A stretch of DNA of 64,000 bases from an uncultured Bacteroidales bacterium. Lineage in GTDB: Bacteria; Bacteroidota; Bacteroidia; Bacteroidales; Muribaculaceae. Numbering within the stretch: the stretch's first letter is position 1; every line of letters begins with the position of its first letter. The stretch covers positions 1 through 64,000 of the forward strand of contig CAMWHE010000008.1 in assembly GCA_947173955.1 (NCBI GenBank). The letters are read 5' to 3'. Shown in pieces: positions 41,355 through 50,082 of this stretch. Both the position numbers and the translations under genes were made by a program. Under the pieces are notes generated by a model. It was not told the DNA's origin and did not search any database. It saw only the letters and a list, made by a program, of their open reading frames with translations.

Positions 41355-43034
41355 TTACTTCCAAAGTTCATTCTGCTCGCAGAGAATGTTGTTCTGAATT
41401 TCAGCGTAAGGAATCGGGCAGATTGTATATCTGAGCGGGAAGGAACGGTCCTTGAAGTCAACTTCGATAACCTCATAGTTGAGAGTGCCGTCGTCAGCCT
41501 TTGTGGTATGGATACCGTGGGCGCGGGTGCCGTTGAGCACTTCCACAGCCTTACCCCAGCGTACGAGGTCGAAGAAACGGTGGCCTTCGAGACCCAGTTC
41601 GCAGATACGCTCTTTCTCGAGGTCGGCCAGATAGCCGTCCCAGCTGCCGGCATTCGGCTTGGCAGGCAGACCCACACGGGCGCGGATGGCATTGAGGTCG
41701 GTGTAAGCCTTGCCCCACTCGCCTTTGCGGGCATAAGCCTCGGAGCGGATAAGGTAGATCTCAGCCAGACGCATTTCGGGCCAAAGCTGGTCGGAAAGTT
41801 TGCTGGTATAGTTATACTCTTTTGTGGTAAGGAATTTACGGATAAGATAGCCGGTGGTAGTCTTATGCACGTTGTCATCCTTGGCTTCTGCGGTATAAGT
41901 CATAGCTTCATCGGCACCGCCGTCCCAGATTTCGATGGTCTTACCCTTGAATGTTGCTCCGGGATAGAGGATTGTGTAATAGAAGCGGGGATCGCGGTTA
42001 TCGAAGGGCTTGTTGCCATAGGTGGCAAGGTTATCCCAGTCAAATGCTTCCCAATTGCCGTTTACCTGAATGTCAAACTGGCTTGCATACTCCTCTGTAG
42101 GAGCGATAGCAGCTCCGCTGGTCTGGCTTACGGTTGCAAGAGCCTCACTAAGCGGACCAACGAGAGAGTTCCACTGGTGCTGCTTGTTGCCGACCTGGAA
42201 GTAAACGGGCTGGATAAGCTCCGGGTTGTTGGGTGTGGTAAAGATTCGCTCATATTCAGCAGCTGTTGTTCCGGGCATAAGGCTGTACTTATTGAGTGCG
42301 AAAAGCTCGTCAGCTGCAGCGATAGCGTCGTCCCAGCGCTTGGCGTAGAGAGCTGCGCGGGCTTTGAATCCGAGGGCTGAGCCCTTGGTGATACGGCCTG
42401 CATCGGCAGACGGCCATTCTTCGGGGAGCATCTCAGCGACTGCGTCATATTCGTTGATGACGAAATCCCAGCTTTCAGCTTCGGTTGAACGAGCCTTATT
42501 ATTCTTGTCCATGCTGTCGACACCTCCATCGACAAGGCGAAGGATTACGCCGCCATGACGCTGGATGAGTTCCTGATAAGCGAGAGCGCGCAGGAAACGT
42601 GCTTCTGCAAGACGAGGCTGGACATCAGCCGTGGGAAGCTTAATCATACCGCGCTCATAGTCCCAAAGGAACTGGTTGAGGAGGCGGACATAGTTGTACA
42701 TGCTGCCCCAGTTGGAGCGGAAGTCGCCGTTGGTTACAGAGATTACATTGTCCTGGAAGAACATCTTGTTGAATGTGCCTCCTGCTACATTCCACCATGA
42801 ACCTTTCAGAAGGTCAGAAACACCGTCGGTGATTGAGGTAAGGCTGCTACCGGTCTCGATATCGGCAAACTGATGGAACATTCCGTAGAAATTCTTGACT
42901 ACCATGTCAAGATTGTCTACCGATGCATAAGCTACGTCCTCACTGTAGTAGCCGGTGGGATCCACGTCAAGCGTGTCGCATGACGGGAGCGCTATAGCTG
43001 CTGAGGCAAGTAGTCCAATAATATATTTTTTCAT
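41355..43034 (-). CDS. SusD/RagB-family glycan-binding lipoprotein
   Basis: 559 residues. Lipoprotein signal MKKYIIGLLASAAIALPSC. The SusD fold is helical with TPR-like units: LAEARFLRALAYQELIQRHGGV is the classic RagB/SusD signature, followed by YLIRKFLTTKEYN, MRLAEIYLIRSEAYARKGEWGKAYTDLNAIRARVGLP and the end region KERICELGLEGHRFFDLVRW. It caps the SusC channel and hands glycan to it. It lies 33 nt after the SusC homologue. Confidence 0.97.
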   Translation of the reverse strand: MKKYIIGLLASAAIALPSCDTLDVDPTGYYSEDVAYASVDNLDMVVKNFYGMFHQFADIETGSSLTSITDGVSDLLKGSWWNVAGGTFNKMFFQDNVISVTNGDFRSNWGSMYNYVRLLNQFLWDYERGMIKLPTADVQPRLAEARFLRALAYQELIQRHGGVILRLVDGGVDSMDKNNKARSTEAESWDFVINEYDAVAEMLPEEWPSADAGRITKGSALGFKARAALYAKRWDDAIAAADELFALNKYSLMPGTTAAEYERIFTTPNNPELIQPVYFQVGNKQHQWNSLVGPLSEALATVSQTSGAAIAPTEEYASQFDIQVNGNWEAFDWDNLATYGNKPFDNRDPRFYYTILYPGATFKGKTIEIWDGGADEAMTYTAEAKDDNVHKTTTGYLIRKFLTTKEYNYTSKLSDQLWPEMRLAEIYLIRSEAYARKGEWGKAYTDLNAIRARVGLPAKPNAGSWDGYLADLEKERICELGLEGHRFFDLVRWGKAVEVLNGTRAHGIHTTKADDGTLNYEVIEVDFKDRSFPLRYTICPIPYAEIQNNILCEQNELWK

Positions 43035-43067
43035 ATTGATTTACTAAGATTAATGGTTGACTGACAT

Positions 43068-46000
43068 TTAGAAAGAGAGGTCAAGACCAAAAGTGAATGT
43101 GCGCTGCTGCGGGTAGAACGCCCATGTCCAGTTGCCACCTTCCGGGTCGAGATATTTGAAATCGGTCACAGTGAAGAGGTTTACACCTGATGCAAAGAAT
43201 CGCACATTGCTCATACCGGCCTTTTTGGTAAGTTTGGTGGGGATTGTATAGCCGATGGTGAGGTTCTTCAGGCGCAGATAGGATGCGTTACGTTTCCAGA
43301 AGTCTGAGCGGTGTCCGTTCTGTGCGCTCGGCTGGAGCGAGAGACGGGGATACTCGGCGTTGGGATTATCCGGACGCCATGCACCTTCTACAAGGTAGAG
43401 GGGTGCGTTATCCCAGTTAGCATACCAAGGACGGCAGAGGGGGCTGAGGTCTGATGTGCCGGCGGCGCCAAGGAAGCGATCAGCAAGGGCTGCACCCTGG
43501 AATTGGAATGAGAGGTCAAATCCGTTCCAGCTTGCCTCGGCATTGAGGGCAAACATCATCTCGGGACGCTGGTTGCGACCTATCTTAACCTGGTCCTCAG
43601 CGGTGATTTTACCGTCACCGTTTATATCGACATACATTATGTCACCGAGTACCGGCTGGTTACCTACCGGTTTGGGCATATTGTCAAGCTGTTCCTGTGT
43701 CTGATAAAGGCCGGCTGTCTTAAAGCCCCAGACGTCACCGATTGACGAGCCGAGACGGCTTTGCCATGGAAGCACGCCGGCGCTCTCGGTCTGGCTCAGG
43801 ATACGGTTGTGAGCCCAGGTTACGTTGGCGTTGACATTGTAGCTGACATTACCGATACGGTTGGTATGACGAAGCACGAGTTCGATACCACGGTTGTCAA
43901 ATGTGCCTTTATTGTCGATTGAAGGATAGTTGCCGGCAAGCGAGGGAGCGAAAGCAGAGCCTACACCTGTCAGGATGTCGTAAGTATATTTATAGAAGTA
44001 GTCGAATTCGACACCTAAGAGGCCGTTCCACATTGTCAGCTCGAAACCGATGTCGTATGAATTGGTCTTTTCCCAAGTCAAGTTATCCTGTAGATAAACG
44101 TTTTTGGGAGAGAGTGTAGTGCCGGTAGTCGGAGTTGTACCGAAAGCAGCGATGCCCAGCGACGAAACATACTGCTGACGATAGAGCCATGCTGTTACGT
44201 TGTCATTACCTGTCTTACCGATTGATCCGCGGATTTTCAGGAAGTCAACCTTGTCGGTCCATTCTTTGAACCAGTCTTCACGAGAGATCACCCAACCGGC
44301 TGATACCGAAGGGAAGAAGCCCCAACGCTTGCCGGGTGCGAAGAGGTAAGAGCCATCGTAACGGAAAGCCACCTCGGCGAGGTATTTCTCATCGTAGTTA
44401 TAGCTTACACGTCCGGCGAAGCCTTCTGAAGCAGATCGACCTGCACTTTCTGAGTTAGCTGAATTAATTGCTGCGGGAAGTTCCTGACCAAATGAGAGGT
44501 ATGGGAGATCAAACAGCTCAAAATTCTGGCGGTTAGAGCTCATTGCAGAGCTCTTGATTTTGGTCTGCTCATAAAGGAAGAGGGCGCTGACTGCGTGCTT
44601 GCCAAACTTGCCGTCATAGCTGATTGACGGGCGAATGACAACCTGCTGCTGCTTCTGGTCGCCGACATTCATATTACCTTGTTCCATCAGGTTAGGAGCC
44701 AGAAGGTTGGCATAAGTCTTTGAAGAGGGGTTCCACGACATCACGCGATAGCCGTAAGCAAATGTCTTGCTCTGGATGTCCCACCAGTCCCAGCTGAAGA
44801 AGAATGAAGCCTTAAGACCCTTAAGGAAGGGAGCCTTCCAGTCAACACGACCCGAGGTGTTGATGGTCACGCGGCGGCTCTCCATAAATCCTGAATGGCC
44901 GGCAGCATACTCGGGGTTATGTCCTGTACTACGGAAAGCAGAAGTGGGCATACCGTTGTTGGGGTCGTCGGGGTTGGAACCGTTGATGTAGACTTTCGGA
45001 ATATACGGTGCTGAGTAGAGCATCATATTCTCCAATGAGTAGGCACCATTTGTAGTAGCATATGTCTGTCCTGAAGGATAATGGCTGTCGGCTACGATAC
45101 CGGCTGCACTGAACTGAAGATCGAACATATCGGCCACTTCGGCATCGACATTCGAGCGGAAGTTACCGCGCTGATAGCTCTGATTCTTGAGCGTACCGTT
45201 CTGCTTCATAAAGCCTCCTGAGAGGAAGTAGTGAGCCTTATCGGAACCACCGCTGATAGTCAGGTTATGCTGGGTGTTCAGGGTTGTCTTCTTCAATGTC
45301 GAAGTCCAGTCGGTGTCTTCAATACCGTCAGTGATGTCGCCGTTGTTGACAGCATCCATCATATCCTGAGTGAAGTGAGGCACATACGGGTTGCCCGTGA
45401 TCTGAGTGTCAAGGCTCTGAGCGAGGTTATACCACTGCATATACTGCAAGCCGTTCATCATCTTCGGGAGACCGGTCGGCTGATTGAGAGTGACAGTACC
45501 ACGATAGTTGATGGTAGCCTTGCCCTGCTGGCCACGCTTGGTGGTGATGATGATAACGCCGTTGGCAGCCTTCATACCATAGATGGCACATGAGGCAGCG
45601 TCCTTAAGCACTGAGATTGATTCTACTTCGTTGGGGTCGATTGCCGACAGACCATTGGAGCCGCGCTCAACACCGTCGATGATGACCATTACGGTACCGG
45701 CATCATTGTAAGATGAATAACCGCGCACAAGGATCGACACACCGTCATTGCCGGGACGGCCGGAACCCTGCTGGGTAATCATGCCGGGGAGCTTGCCGAC
45801 GAGCGACTGCGAAAGGTTGGTACCTACAGTCTTTGTAATATCCTTAGAAGTCACCTGTGATACGGCACCGGTCATTGTGAGTTTCTTCTGCTGACCGTAA
45901 CCCACTACCACGACTTCATCGAGGTTGGTGGCATCTTCCTTCATGACCACATTGAGCTTGGTCTGTCCGGAAGCCAGTTTGTGATTAGAGGGTGCCATGC

Positions 46001-46265
46001 CGACATAAGTAAATGTCAACGTAGCCCCTTCGGGAGCATTTATGGCATATTCACCATCGATGTTAGTCGATGTGCCTACACTGCTGCCTTTGACAAGAAT
46101 GGTCACGCCGGCAAGAGGGTCGCCTGACTCATCTGTCACGACACCCGATACCTGCGTCTGAGCCGCTACTGTAAAGGAGCATACAAGAAGCATACATAGC
46201 GCTACCAGCACTGACTGGAATCGCCCGATTATGCCCTTCGTACATTTTTCGCTTTTAGCGCGCAT
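43068..46265 (-). CDS. SusC/RagA TonB-dependent transporter
   Basis: 1065 residues, first gene of the PUL. The signal region VLVALCMLLVCSFTVAAQ is preceded by a 20-residue basic head. Then come a carboxypeptidase-regulatory-like domain (VSGVVTDESGDPLAGVTILV, about 38-115), a TonB-box region near DEVVVVGYGQQKKLTMTGAV, the plug with IDPNEVESISVLKDAASCAI and GVIIITTKRG, and a 22-strand barrel ending in FTFGLDLSF. It imports oligosaccharides across the outer membrane with energy from TonB. There is no N-terminal STN domain, so it is not expected to signal to an anti-sigma factor itself. Confidence 0.97.
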   Translation of the reverse strand: MRAKSEKCTKGIIGRFQSVLVALCMLLVCSFTVAAQTQVSGVVTDESGDPLAGVTILVKGSSVGTSTNIDGEYAINAPEGATLTFTYVGMAPSNHKLASGQTKLNVVMKEDATNLDEVVVVGYGQQKKLTMTGAVSQVTSKDITKTVGTNLSQSLVGKLPGMITQQGSGRPGNDGVSILVRGYSSYNDAGTVMVIIDGVERGSNGLSAIDPNEVESISVLKDAASCAIYGMKAANGVIIITTKRGQQGKATINYRGTVTLNQPTGLPKMMNGLQYMQWYNLAQSLDTQITGNPYVPHFTQDMMDAVNNGDITDGIEDTDWTSTLKKTTLNTQHNLTISGGSDKAHYFLSGGFMKQNGTLKNQSYQRGNFRSNVDAEVADMFDLQFSAAGIVADSHYPSGQTYATTNGAYSLENMMLYSAPYIPKVYINGSNPDDPNNGMPTSAFRSTGHNPEYAAGHSGFMESRRVTINTSGRVDWKAPFLKGLKASFFFSWDWWDIQSKTFAYGYRVMSWNPSSKTYANLLAPNLMEQGNMNVGDQKQQQVVIRPSISYDGKFGKHAVSALFLYEQTKIKSSAMSSNRQNFELFDLPYLSFGQELPAAINSANSESAGRSASEGFAGRVSYNYDEKYLAEVAFRYDGSYLFAPGKRWGFFPSVSAGWVISREDWFKEWTDKVDFLKIRGSIGKTGNDNVTAWLYRQQYVSSLGIAAFGTTPTTGTTLSPKNVYLQDNLTWEKTNSYDIGFELTMWNGLLGVEFDYFYKYTYDILTGVGSAFAPSLAGNYPSIDNKGTFDNRGIELVLRHTNRIGNVSYNVNANVTWAHNRILSQTESAGVLPWQSRLGSSIGDVWGFKTAGLYQTQEQLDNMPKPVGNQPVLGDIMYVDINGDGKITAEDQVKIGRNQRPEMMFALNAEASWNGFDLSFQFQGAALADRFLGAAGTSDLSPLCRPWYANWDNAPLYLVEGAWRPDNPNAEYPRLSLQPSAQNGHRSDFWKRNASYLRLKNLTIGYTIPTKLTKKAGMSNVRFFASGVNLFTVTDFKYLDPEGGNWTWAFYPQQRTFTFGLDLSF

Positions 46266-46746
46266 AGAAAATGGATTTAAGGTTACTAATTTGATTGGTT
46301 ATTATTCTCATTATTTTCGACTTTCGGCGCCTTTTTCTTACCTTTGACGCTGAAAGACACTCTACACAGTTAAATTATTTAATAGTTTTTTACAAAAGTA
46401 GCGGTTCGGTCGAACACTCATGCATATATTTGGTTAAATAGTGTTAATAGACACCTTCTTATCACAATTTTTATATTAATACCACAGCAGTTTTTAAGTT
46501 AATTCGTTAAAAACACATCATTTTTCCGCCAGCTTTCTCTTTATTCCCAACCTTTATCCCCAACCTTGACAAAACCTCCCCACCCTCCCCTTACACATTA
46601 TTATATATATGCACTATATATGCCCAATCGGGAACTTCAGGACTCATCTTTTTCCACAAAGCCTTTCCATTTTCAAGACTTTTTCCATATTGCGGAAATT
46701 TTTCAAAAAAAATGAGTAACTTTGCACCCTCAAAAGGCACATTTCT
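46266..46746. promoter_or_regulatory. Divergent intergenic region: PUL and transporter promoters
   Basis: 480 nt, AT-rich, no gene. The minus strand has TACTTTTG (46400-46393), a -7 element giving a susC leader of about 120 nt, but without a TTTG at the usual distance; a different sigma factor or an activator may be needed. The plus strand has TAACTTTG (46717-46724) before the transporter, with a start near 46731. No regulator gene, long palindrome or aptamer was recognised between them. Confidence 0.55.
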
Positions 46747-48405
46747 ATGGATTTTATCACTGATTTACTCGGACCGGGCAGTGAAGCTCTCCCAAACACA
46801 CTCATTTTATACTCATTCGTCATCGCCGCGGGCATCTATCTCGGCAAGCTCAAAGCCTTCGGAGTCTCGCTCGGCGTGACTTTCGTGCTTTTTGTCGGCA
46901 TCCTGATGGGTCACTTCGGCTATGTCGTCAACGGCGAAGTCCTTAAATTCGTCAGAGAGTTCGGTCTCATACTCTTCATATTCGCCATAGGCCTTCAGGT
47001 CGGCCCCGGCTTCTTCTCAGCATTCAAGACCGGTGGCATCAAGCTCAATATGCTTGCAATGCTCGGCATAGCGCTCAACGTCGGCATCGTGGTGCTCATC
47101 TACTTCGTCCAGGGCGGAAAGACCTCGATCGAATCCCTTGTAGGCGTCATGTCCGGCGCCGTCACCAATACCCCCGGCCTCGCGGCCGCCCAGCAGACGG
47201 CTACCGACCCTGAAGCCATTAACACCATGTCGATGGGCTACGCGGCCGCCTACCCTCTCGGAGTCATCGGCATAATCGCCGCCATGCTCATCATCAAAGC
47301 CGTCTTCCGTATCCGTGTCGACCAGGAAATCAACGAGATCGAGCAGGAGCGGGAGTCAAGCCAGCTCAAGCCGCTCATCCTGACATTCGAAGTCACCAAC
47401 AAGCTTATCGAAGGGCGCAACCTCGTCGAACTGCACAACATCATCAATTGCAACTTCGTCATCTCGCGCATCATGCACCCCTCGGGCGACATCACCATCC
47501 CCGTCTCATCTACGACCGTTCACGAAGGCGACCGACTCCGCATAGTCCTCTCCGCCTCGGACGAGCATCGCTTCCTGGCCATGATCGGACCCGAGATCCA
47601 GATGGACTGGGCTGAAGAAGACAGCGACCACAACGTAGTCTCCCGCCGCATCGTCATCACCAAAAGCAAATATAACGGCGTGGCAATCGGATCGCTGCGA
47701 CTCCATAACGGCTACAACCTCAACGCTACCCGCGTCAATCGCGCCGGCGTCGACCTCCTCGCAGAGCCCAACCTCCGCCTGCAGATGGGCGACCGCATCA
47801 CCGTCGTCGGCAATATCAACGACATCAACCGCCTCGCCGACAAGATGGGCAACTCGATGAAGCGCCTCAATCAGCCCAACCTCATCACCATCTTCATCGG
47901 CATCATGCTCGGCATTATCCTCGGATCCATCAATGTAGGCTACGGCATGAAGCTCGGACTGGCTGGCGGCCCCCTCGTCGTAGCCATCCTGCTGAGCCGC
48001 TTCGGCTATAAACTCAAGCTCGTCACCTACACATCTTCATCCGCCTCCCTGATGCTCCGCGAGCTCGGCATCTGCCTCTTCCTCGCCTCCGTCGGCATCT
48101 CGGCCGGCAAAGGCTTCGCCGAGACCGTCTTCAACCCCACAGGAATGTGGTGGGTGATATGGGGCTTCATCATCACCATCGTCCCCCTGCTCGTCGTCGG
48201 CATCATAGCCCGCGCCCACTACAAATTCAATTACCTCACCATCATGGGTCTGCTCTCCGGCTCCTACACCGATCCCCCCGCCCTTGCCTATGGCGCCAAC
48301 TCCACCGGCTCCGATATGCCCGCCGTGGCCTACTCCACTGTCTACCCGCTGACGATGTTCCTCCGTGTAGTCGCCGCTCAGGCTCTCATCCTCCTCTTCG
48401 CCTGA
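46747..48405 (+). CDS. AspT/YidE-type transporter with RCK_C domains
   Basis: 552 residues. Two blocks of hydrophobic helices (about 15-185 and 375-552) enclose a cytoplasmic region with two RCK_C (TrkA-C) domains: FEVTNKLIEGRNLVELHNI and KSKYNGVAIGSLRLHNGYN with GDRLRIVLSA and GDRITVVGNI. The duplicated membrane motif GVMSGAVTNTPGLAAAQ / GLLSGSYTDPPALAYGANST is typical of the aspartate-alanine exchanger superfamily, including YidE and YbjL. Substrate unknown; a dicarboxylate or amino-acid exchanger is the usual assumption. Transcribed alone. Confidence 0.9.
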   Translation: MDFITDLLGPGSEALPNTLILYSFVIAAGIYLGKLKAFGVSLGVTFVLFVGILMGHFGYVVNGEVLKFVREFGLILFIFAIGLQVGPGFFSAFKTGGIKLNMLAMLGIALNVGIVVLIYFVQGGKTSIESLVGVMSGAVTNTPGLAAAQQTATDPEAINTMSMGYAAAYPLGVIGIIAAMLIIKAVFRIRVDQEINEIEQERESSQLKPLILTFEVTNKLIEGRNLVELHNIINCNFVISRIMHPSGDITIPVSSTTVHEGDRLRIVLSASDEHRFLAMIGPEIQMDWAEEDSDHNVVSRRIVITKSKYNGVAIGSLRLHNGYNLNATRVNRAGVDLLAEPNLRLQMGDRITVVGNINDINRLADKMGNSMKRLNQPNLITIFIGIMLGIILGSINVGYGMKLGLAGGPLVVAILLSRFGYKLKLVTYTSSSASLMLRELGICLFLASVGISAGKGFAETVFNPTGMWWVIWGFIITIVPLLVVGIIARAHYKFNYLTIMGLLSGSYTDPPALAYGANSTGSDMPAVAYSTVYPLTMFLRVVAAQALILLFA

Positions 48406-48423
48406 CGGATACATTATTATACT

Positions 48424-48467
48424 ATAACACTGACGGGTCTCAACAATTTGAGACCCGTCAGTGTTAT
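48424..48467. terminator. 20-bp perfect hairpin after the transporter gene
   Basis: 48424-48443 pairs exactly with 48448-48467 around a 4-nt loop CAAT; stem core ACTGACGGGTCTCAA. No long T-tract follows, but GTTATATA gives a weak A/U run. It separates the transporter from thioredoxin. Confidence 0.75.
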
Positions 48468-48510
48468 ATAGGTACAAACAAAACAGAAAAACAATAAAAC
48501 CTATACTACT

Positions 48511-48828
48511 ATGAACAACTTCGACGAAATCATCAAAAGCAACACCCCGACCCTCGTAGACTTCTTTGCTACATGGTGCGGCCCCTGCAAGATGCAGGCT
48601 CCCATCCTTGAGGACGTAAAGAAAAAAGTAGGCGACAAAGCCACCATCATCAAGGTCGACATCGATCAGAATCAGGAACTCGCCGAACGCTATCGCGTTC
48701 AGTCAGTCCCCACCCTCATCCTTTTCAAAAACGGCGAAGCCGTATGGCGTACCGTCGGCGTACAGCAGGCCTCAGTTCTCGAAGCCAAGATCTACGACCA
48801 CCAGTACACCAAGAGCGACGAAGAATAA
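48511..48828 (+). CDS. trxA: Thioredoxin
   Basis: 105 residues, cytoplasmic, no signal peptide. Active site WCGPC at 22-26 in the context VDFFATWCGPCKMQAPILED; the buried-Asp strand IIKVDIDQNQELAERY and the cis-Pro loop VQSVPTLILFKNGEAV are in place. It reduces disulfides for ribonucleotide reductase, peroxiredoxins and others with thioredoxin reductase. A strong hairpin terminator (48858-48890) follows. Transcribed as a single gene between two hairpins. Confidence 0.95.
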   Translation: MNNFDEIIKSNTPTLVDFFATWCGPCKMQAPILEDVKKKVGDKATIIKVDIDQNQELAERYRVQSVPTLILFKNGEAVWRTVGVQQASVLEAKIYDHQYTKSDEE

Positions 48829-48857
48829 TCCCCCAATCCTCATTTATATACAACCCC

Positions 48858-48890
48858 GAGGGCGTGCCGGCCGATGCCGGCCACGCCCTC
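48858..48890 (+). terminator. Terminator after trxA
   Basis: GAGGGCGTGCCGGC pairs with GCCGGCCACGCCCTC with a single bulged base and a CGAT loop. The following T-tract is weak (CTTGTTT). Confidence 0.7.
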
Positions 48891-49030
48891 CACTTGTTTC
48901 TGCCCCCTCCCCCATCCGGGTTGTCCGACACGTCTGACGAAGGTCGACATAAAATCCCCGCGCACATCCGCGAGAGACATTCTCCGTTCAAAAGTGTATA
49001 ACTGTCATACGCGTCCCTGCCGGCGAGAGT

Positions 49031-49038
49031 TACCTTTG
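49031..49038 (+). promoter_or_regulatory. -7 element for the gene at 49.06 kb
   Basis: TACCTTTG, with transcription expected near 49045 and the ATG at 49062. No -33 TTTG is visible. The rest of 48891-49030 holds a degenerate copy of the TTGTCCGAC inverted repeat (about 48920-48941) and nothing else recognised. Confidence 0.5.
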
Positions 49039-49061
49039 CCATCAAAAAAAACAGATATACT

Positions 49062-49652
49062 ATGAATCGCATTAAGACTCTTACACTCTCTATCGCGGAT
49101 ATTTCCGAAATCTTCGCCATCAGTGACTCCGCCGTCCGCGAGCAAGCCATAAGCATCATCCAGTCGGCTGCCAATGATCCCGAAAACATCGACCCCGACC
49201 GCTATGCCGGCTGCCACCCTGTCATTCAGAAACTGATACAGAAACTTCAGCACCGCGTCGAGCAGTCCCACCGCCGCGCCGAAGCCCGTGCCCGCCGCAA
49301 GGCCGAAAAGGCCGCCGAATCCGCCTGTCAGTCTAAAAACAATGCCTTCGAGACCCTCTACCGTCAGCGCGCCGGAGTCAAGGCCGGAACCATCGAGGTG
49401 AAGATCAACGAAAGCGTCGCCCGACGCCTGCTCTGGATCAGGCAGAACTTTCCCGCGGCGGTCGATGCCGTCAGACGCGTTGTCGCGGCCTATGAGGCTG
49501 AGGACGAGATGGCACGCATCGTCTCGACCAACCTGACCAATATGTTCAACTTCGTCACCGGCTATCTCAATCCTCTTACCGAAGCCGCCTCGGCGTATTT
49601 CCGCACCCCCAAGAGTCGCCGTTCCTCCTCCGTCATAATCCCCGCCTGCTGA
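49062..49652 (+). CDS. Basic helical protein of unknown function
   Basis: 196 residues, no signal peptide. The central part from about 60 to 90 is strongly basic and probably coiled-coil (LIQKLQHRVEQSHRRAEARA, RRKAEKAAE), then comes a helical C-terminal half (VARRLLWIRQNFPAAVDAVR, RVVAAYEAEDEM). The high Arg/Lys content of the centre could allow nucleic-acid binding (inference). The gene is followed without a gap by a region of hairpins and dispersed repeats. Another gene ending in the same repeats at 6.5 kb has lost its 3' part. I do not recognise a family. Confidence 0.65.
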   Translation: MNRIKTLTLSIADISEIFAISDSAVREQAISIIQSAANDPENIDPDRYAGCHPVIQKLIQKLQHRVEQSHRRAEARARRKAEKAAESACQSKNNAFETLYRQRAGVKAGTIEVKINESVARRLLWIRQNFPAAVDAVRRVVAAYEAEDEMARIVSTNLTNMFNFVTGYLNPLTEAASAYFRTPKSRRSSSVIIPAC

Positions 49653-49662
49653 GCCTCCCCAG

Positions 49663-49730
49663 CATGGTGTCCGGACAAGGACGTCGAATTACAGTAGTCC
49701 CGTACATGGAGCACAGCGACATGTACCAGG
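49663..49730. repeat. Dispersed palindromic repeat, copy 2
   Basis: Module GTCCGGACAAGGACG with the linker GAATTACAGTAG, then a 33-nt palindrome at 49698-49730 (CCGTACATG / CATGTAC around GAGCACAGCGA). It shares all modules with the copy at 6464-6565 in changed order. Confidence 0.75.
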
Positions 49731-49772
49731 TAACGAGACACCTATATCGGCTACTACCAGAGGACTGCGGAT

Positions 49773-49962
49773 TGAGATGGCTTCCAGCCATCTCATATCG
49801 GGATATCATCGTAACATCCCGCCCCGGCCACCACAGAGGACCTCGGCAGCGGAGAGACACCTGCCGGGCAGGTGTCAGCAGAGTAGCGTGGCGGTCGAGC
49901 CCCGGGCGAGACCCCACGTTATCCGCGCACGCACCCACCGCACGCGCAGAGCGTGTGCGAGC
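49773..49962. repeat. Array of three further hairpins
   Basis: TGAGATGGCT/AGCCATCTCA (49773-49782, 49786-49795); GACACCTGCC/GGCAGGTGTC (49856-49865, 49867-49876); and CGCACGCGC/GCGTGTGCG (about 49938-49958, one wobble). Together with copy 2 of the dispersed repeat they fill the 400-nt gap between 49653 and 50044. No open frame or promoter was seen inside. Confidence 0.6.
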
Positions 49963-50044
49963 AATCCCTGTCAGCATCCCCGCCCCCATCCTCGGAGATC
50001 TGGCTATATATCGTGAGGAGAGTGAGAGATTTACTCGAAAATCG

Positions 50045-50052
50045 TATATTTG
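50045..50052 (+). promoter_or_regulatory. -7 element for TPR protein gene
   Basis: TATATTTG; transcription expected near 50059, which leaves a 24-nt leader to the ATG at 50083 and excludes the ATG at 50050. No clear -33 box. Confidence 0.6.
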
Positions 50053-50082
50053 CATTCAGAACTCTACTTAAATGCTAACGAT

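Noticed and set aside
41208..42380. Plus-strand frame of 390 codons opposite the SusD gene
   Set aside because: Antisense to a clear SusD homologue; the length reflects base composition.
46644..46835. 63-codon minus-strand frame before the transporter
   Set aside because: It overlaps the transporter start and its promoter and has no support.
48829..49061. Short frames after trxA
   Set aside because: They are proline- and histidine-rich translations of a terminator and a promoter region.
49663..49962. CRISPR array
   Set aside because: The hairpins differ from each other, spacing is irregular and no cas gene is present.
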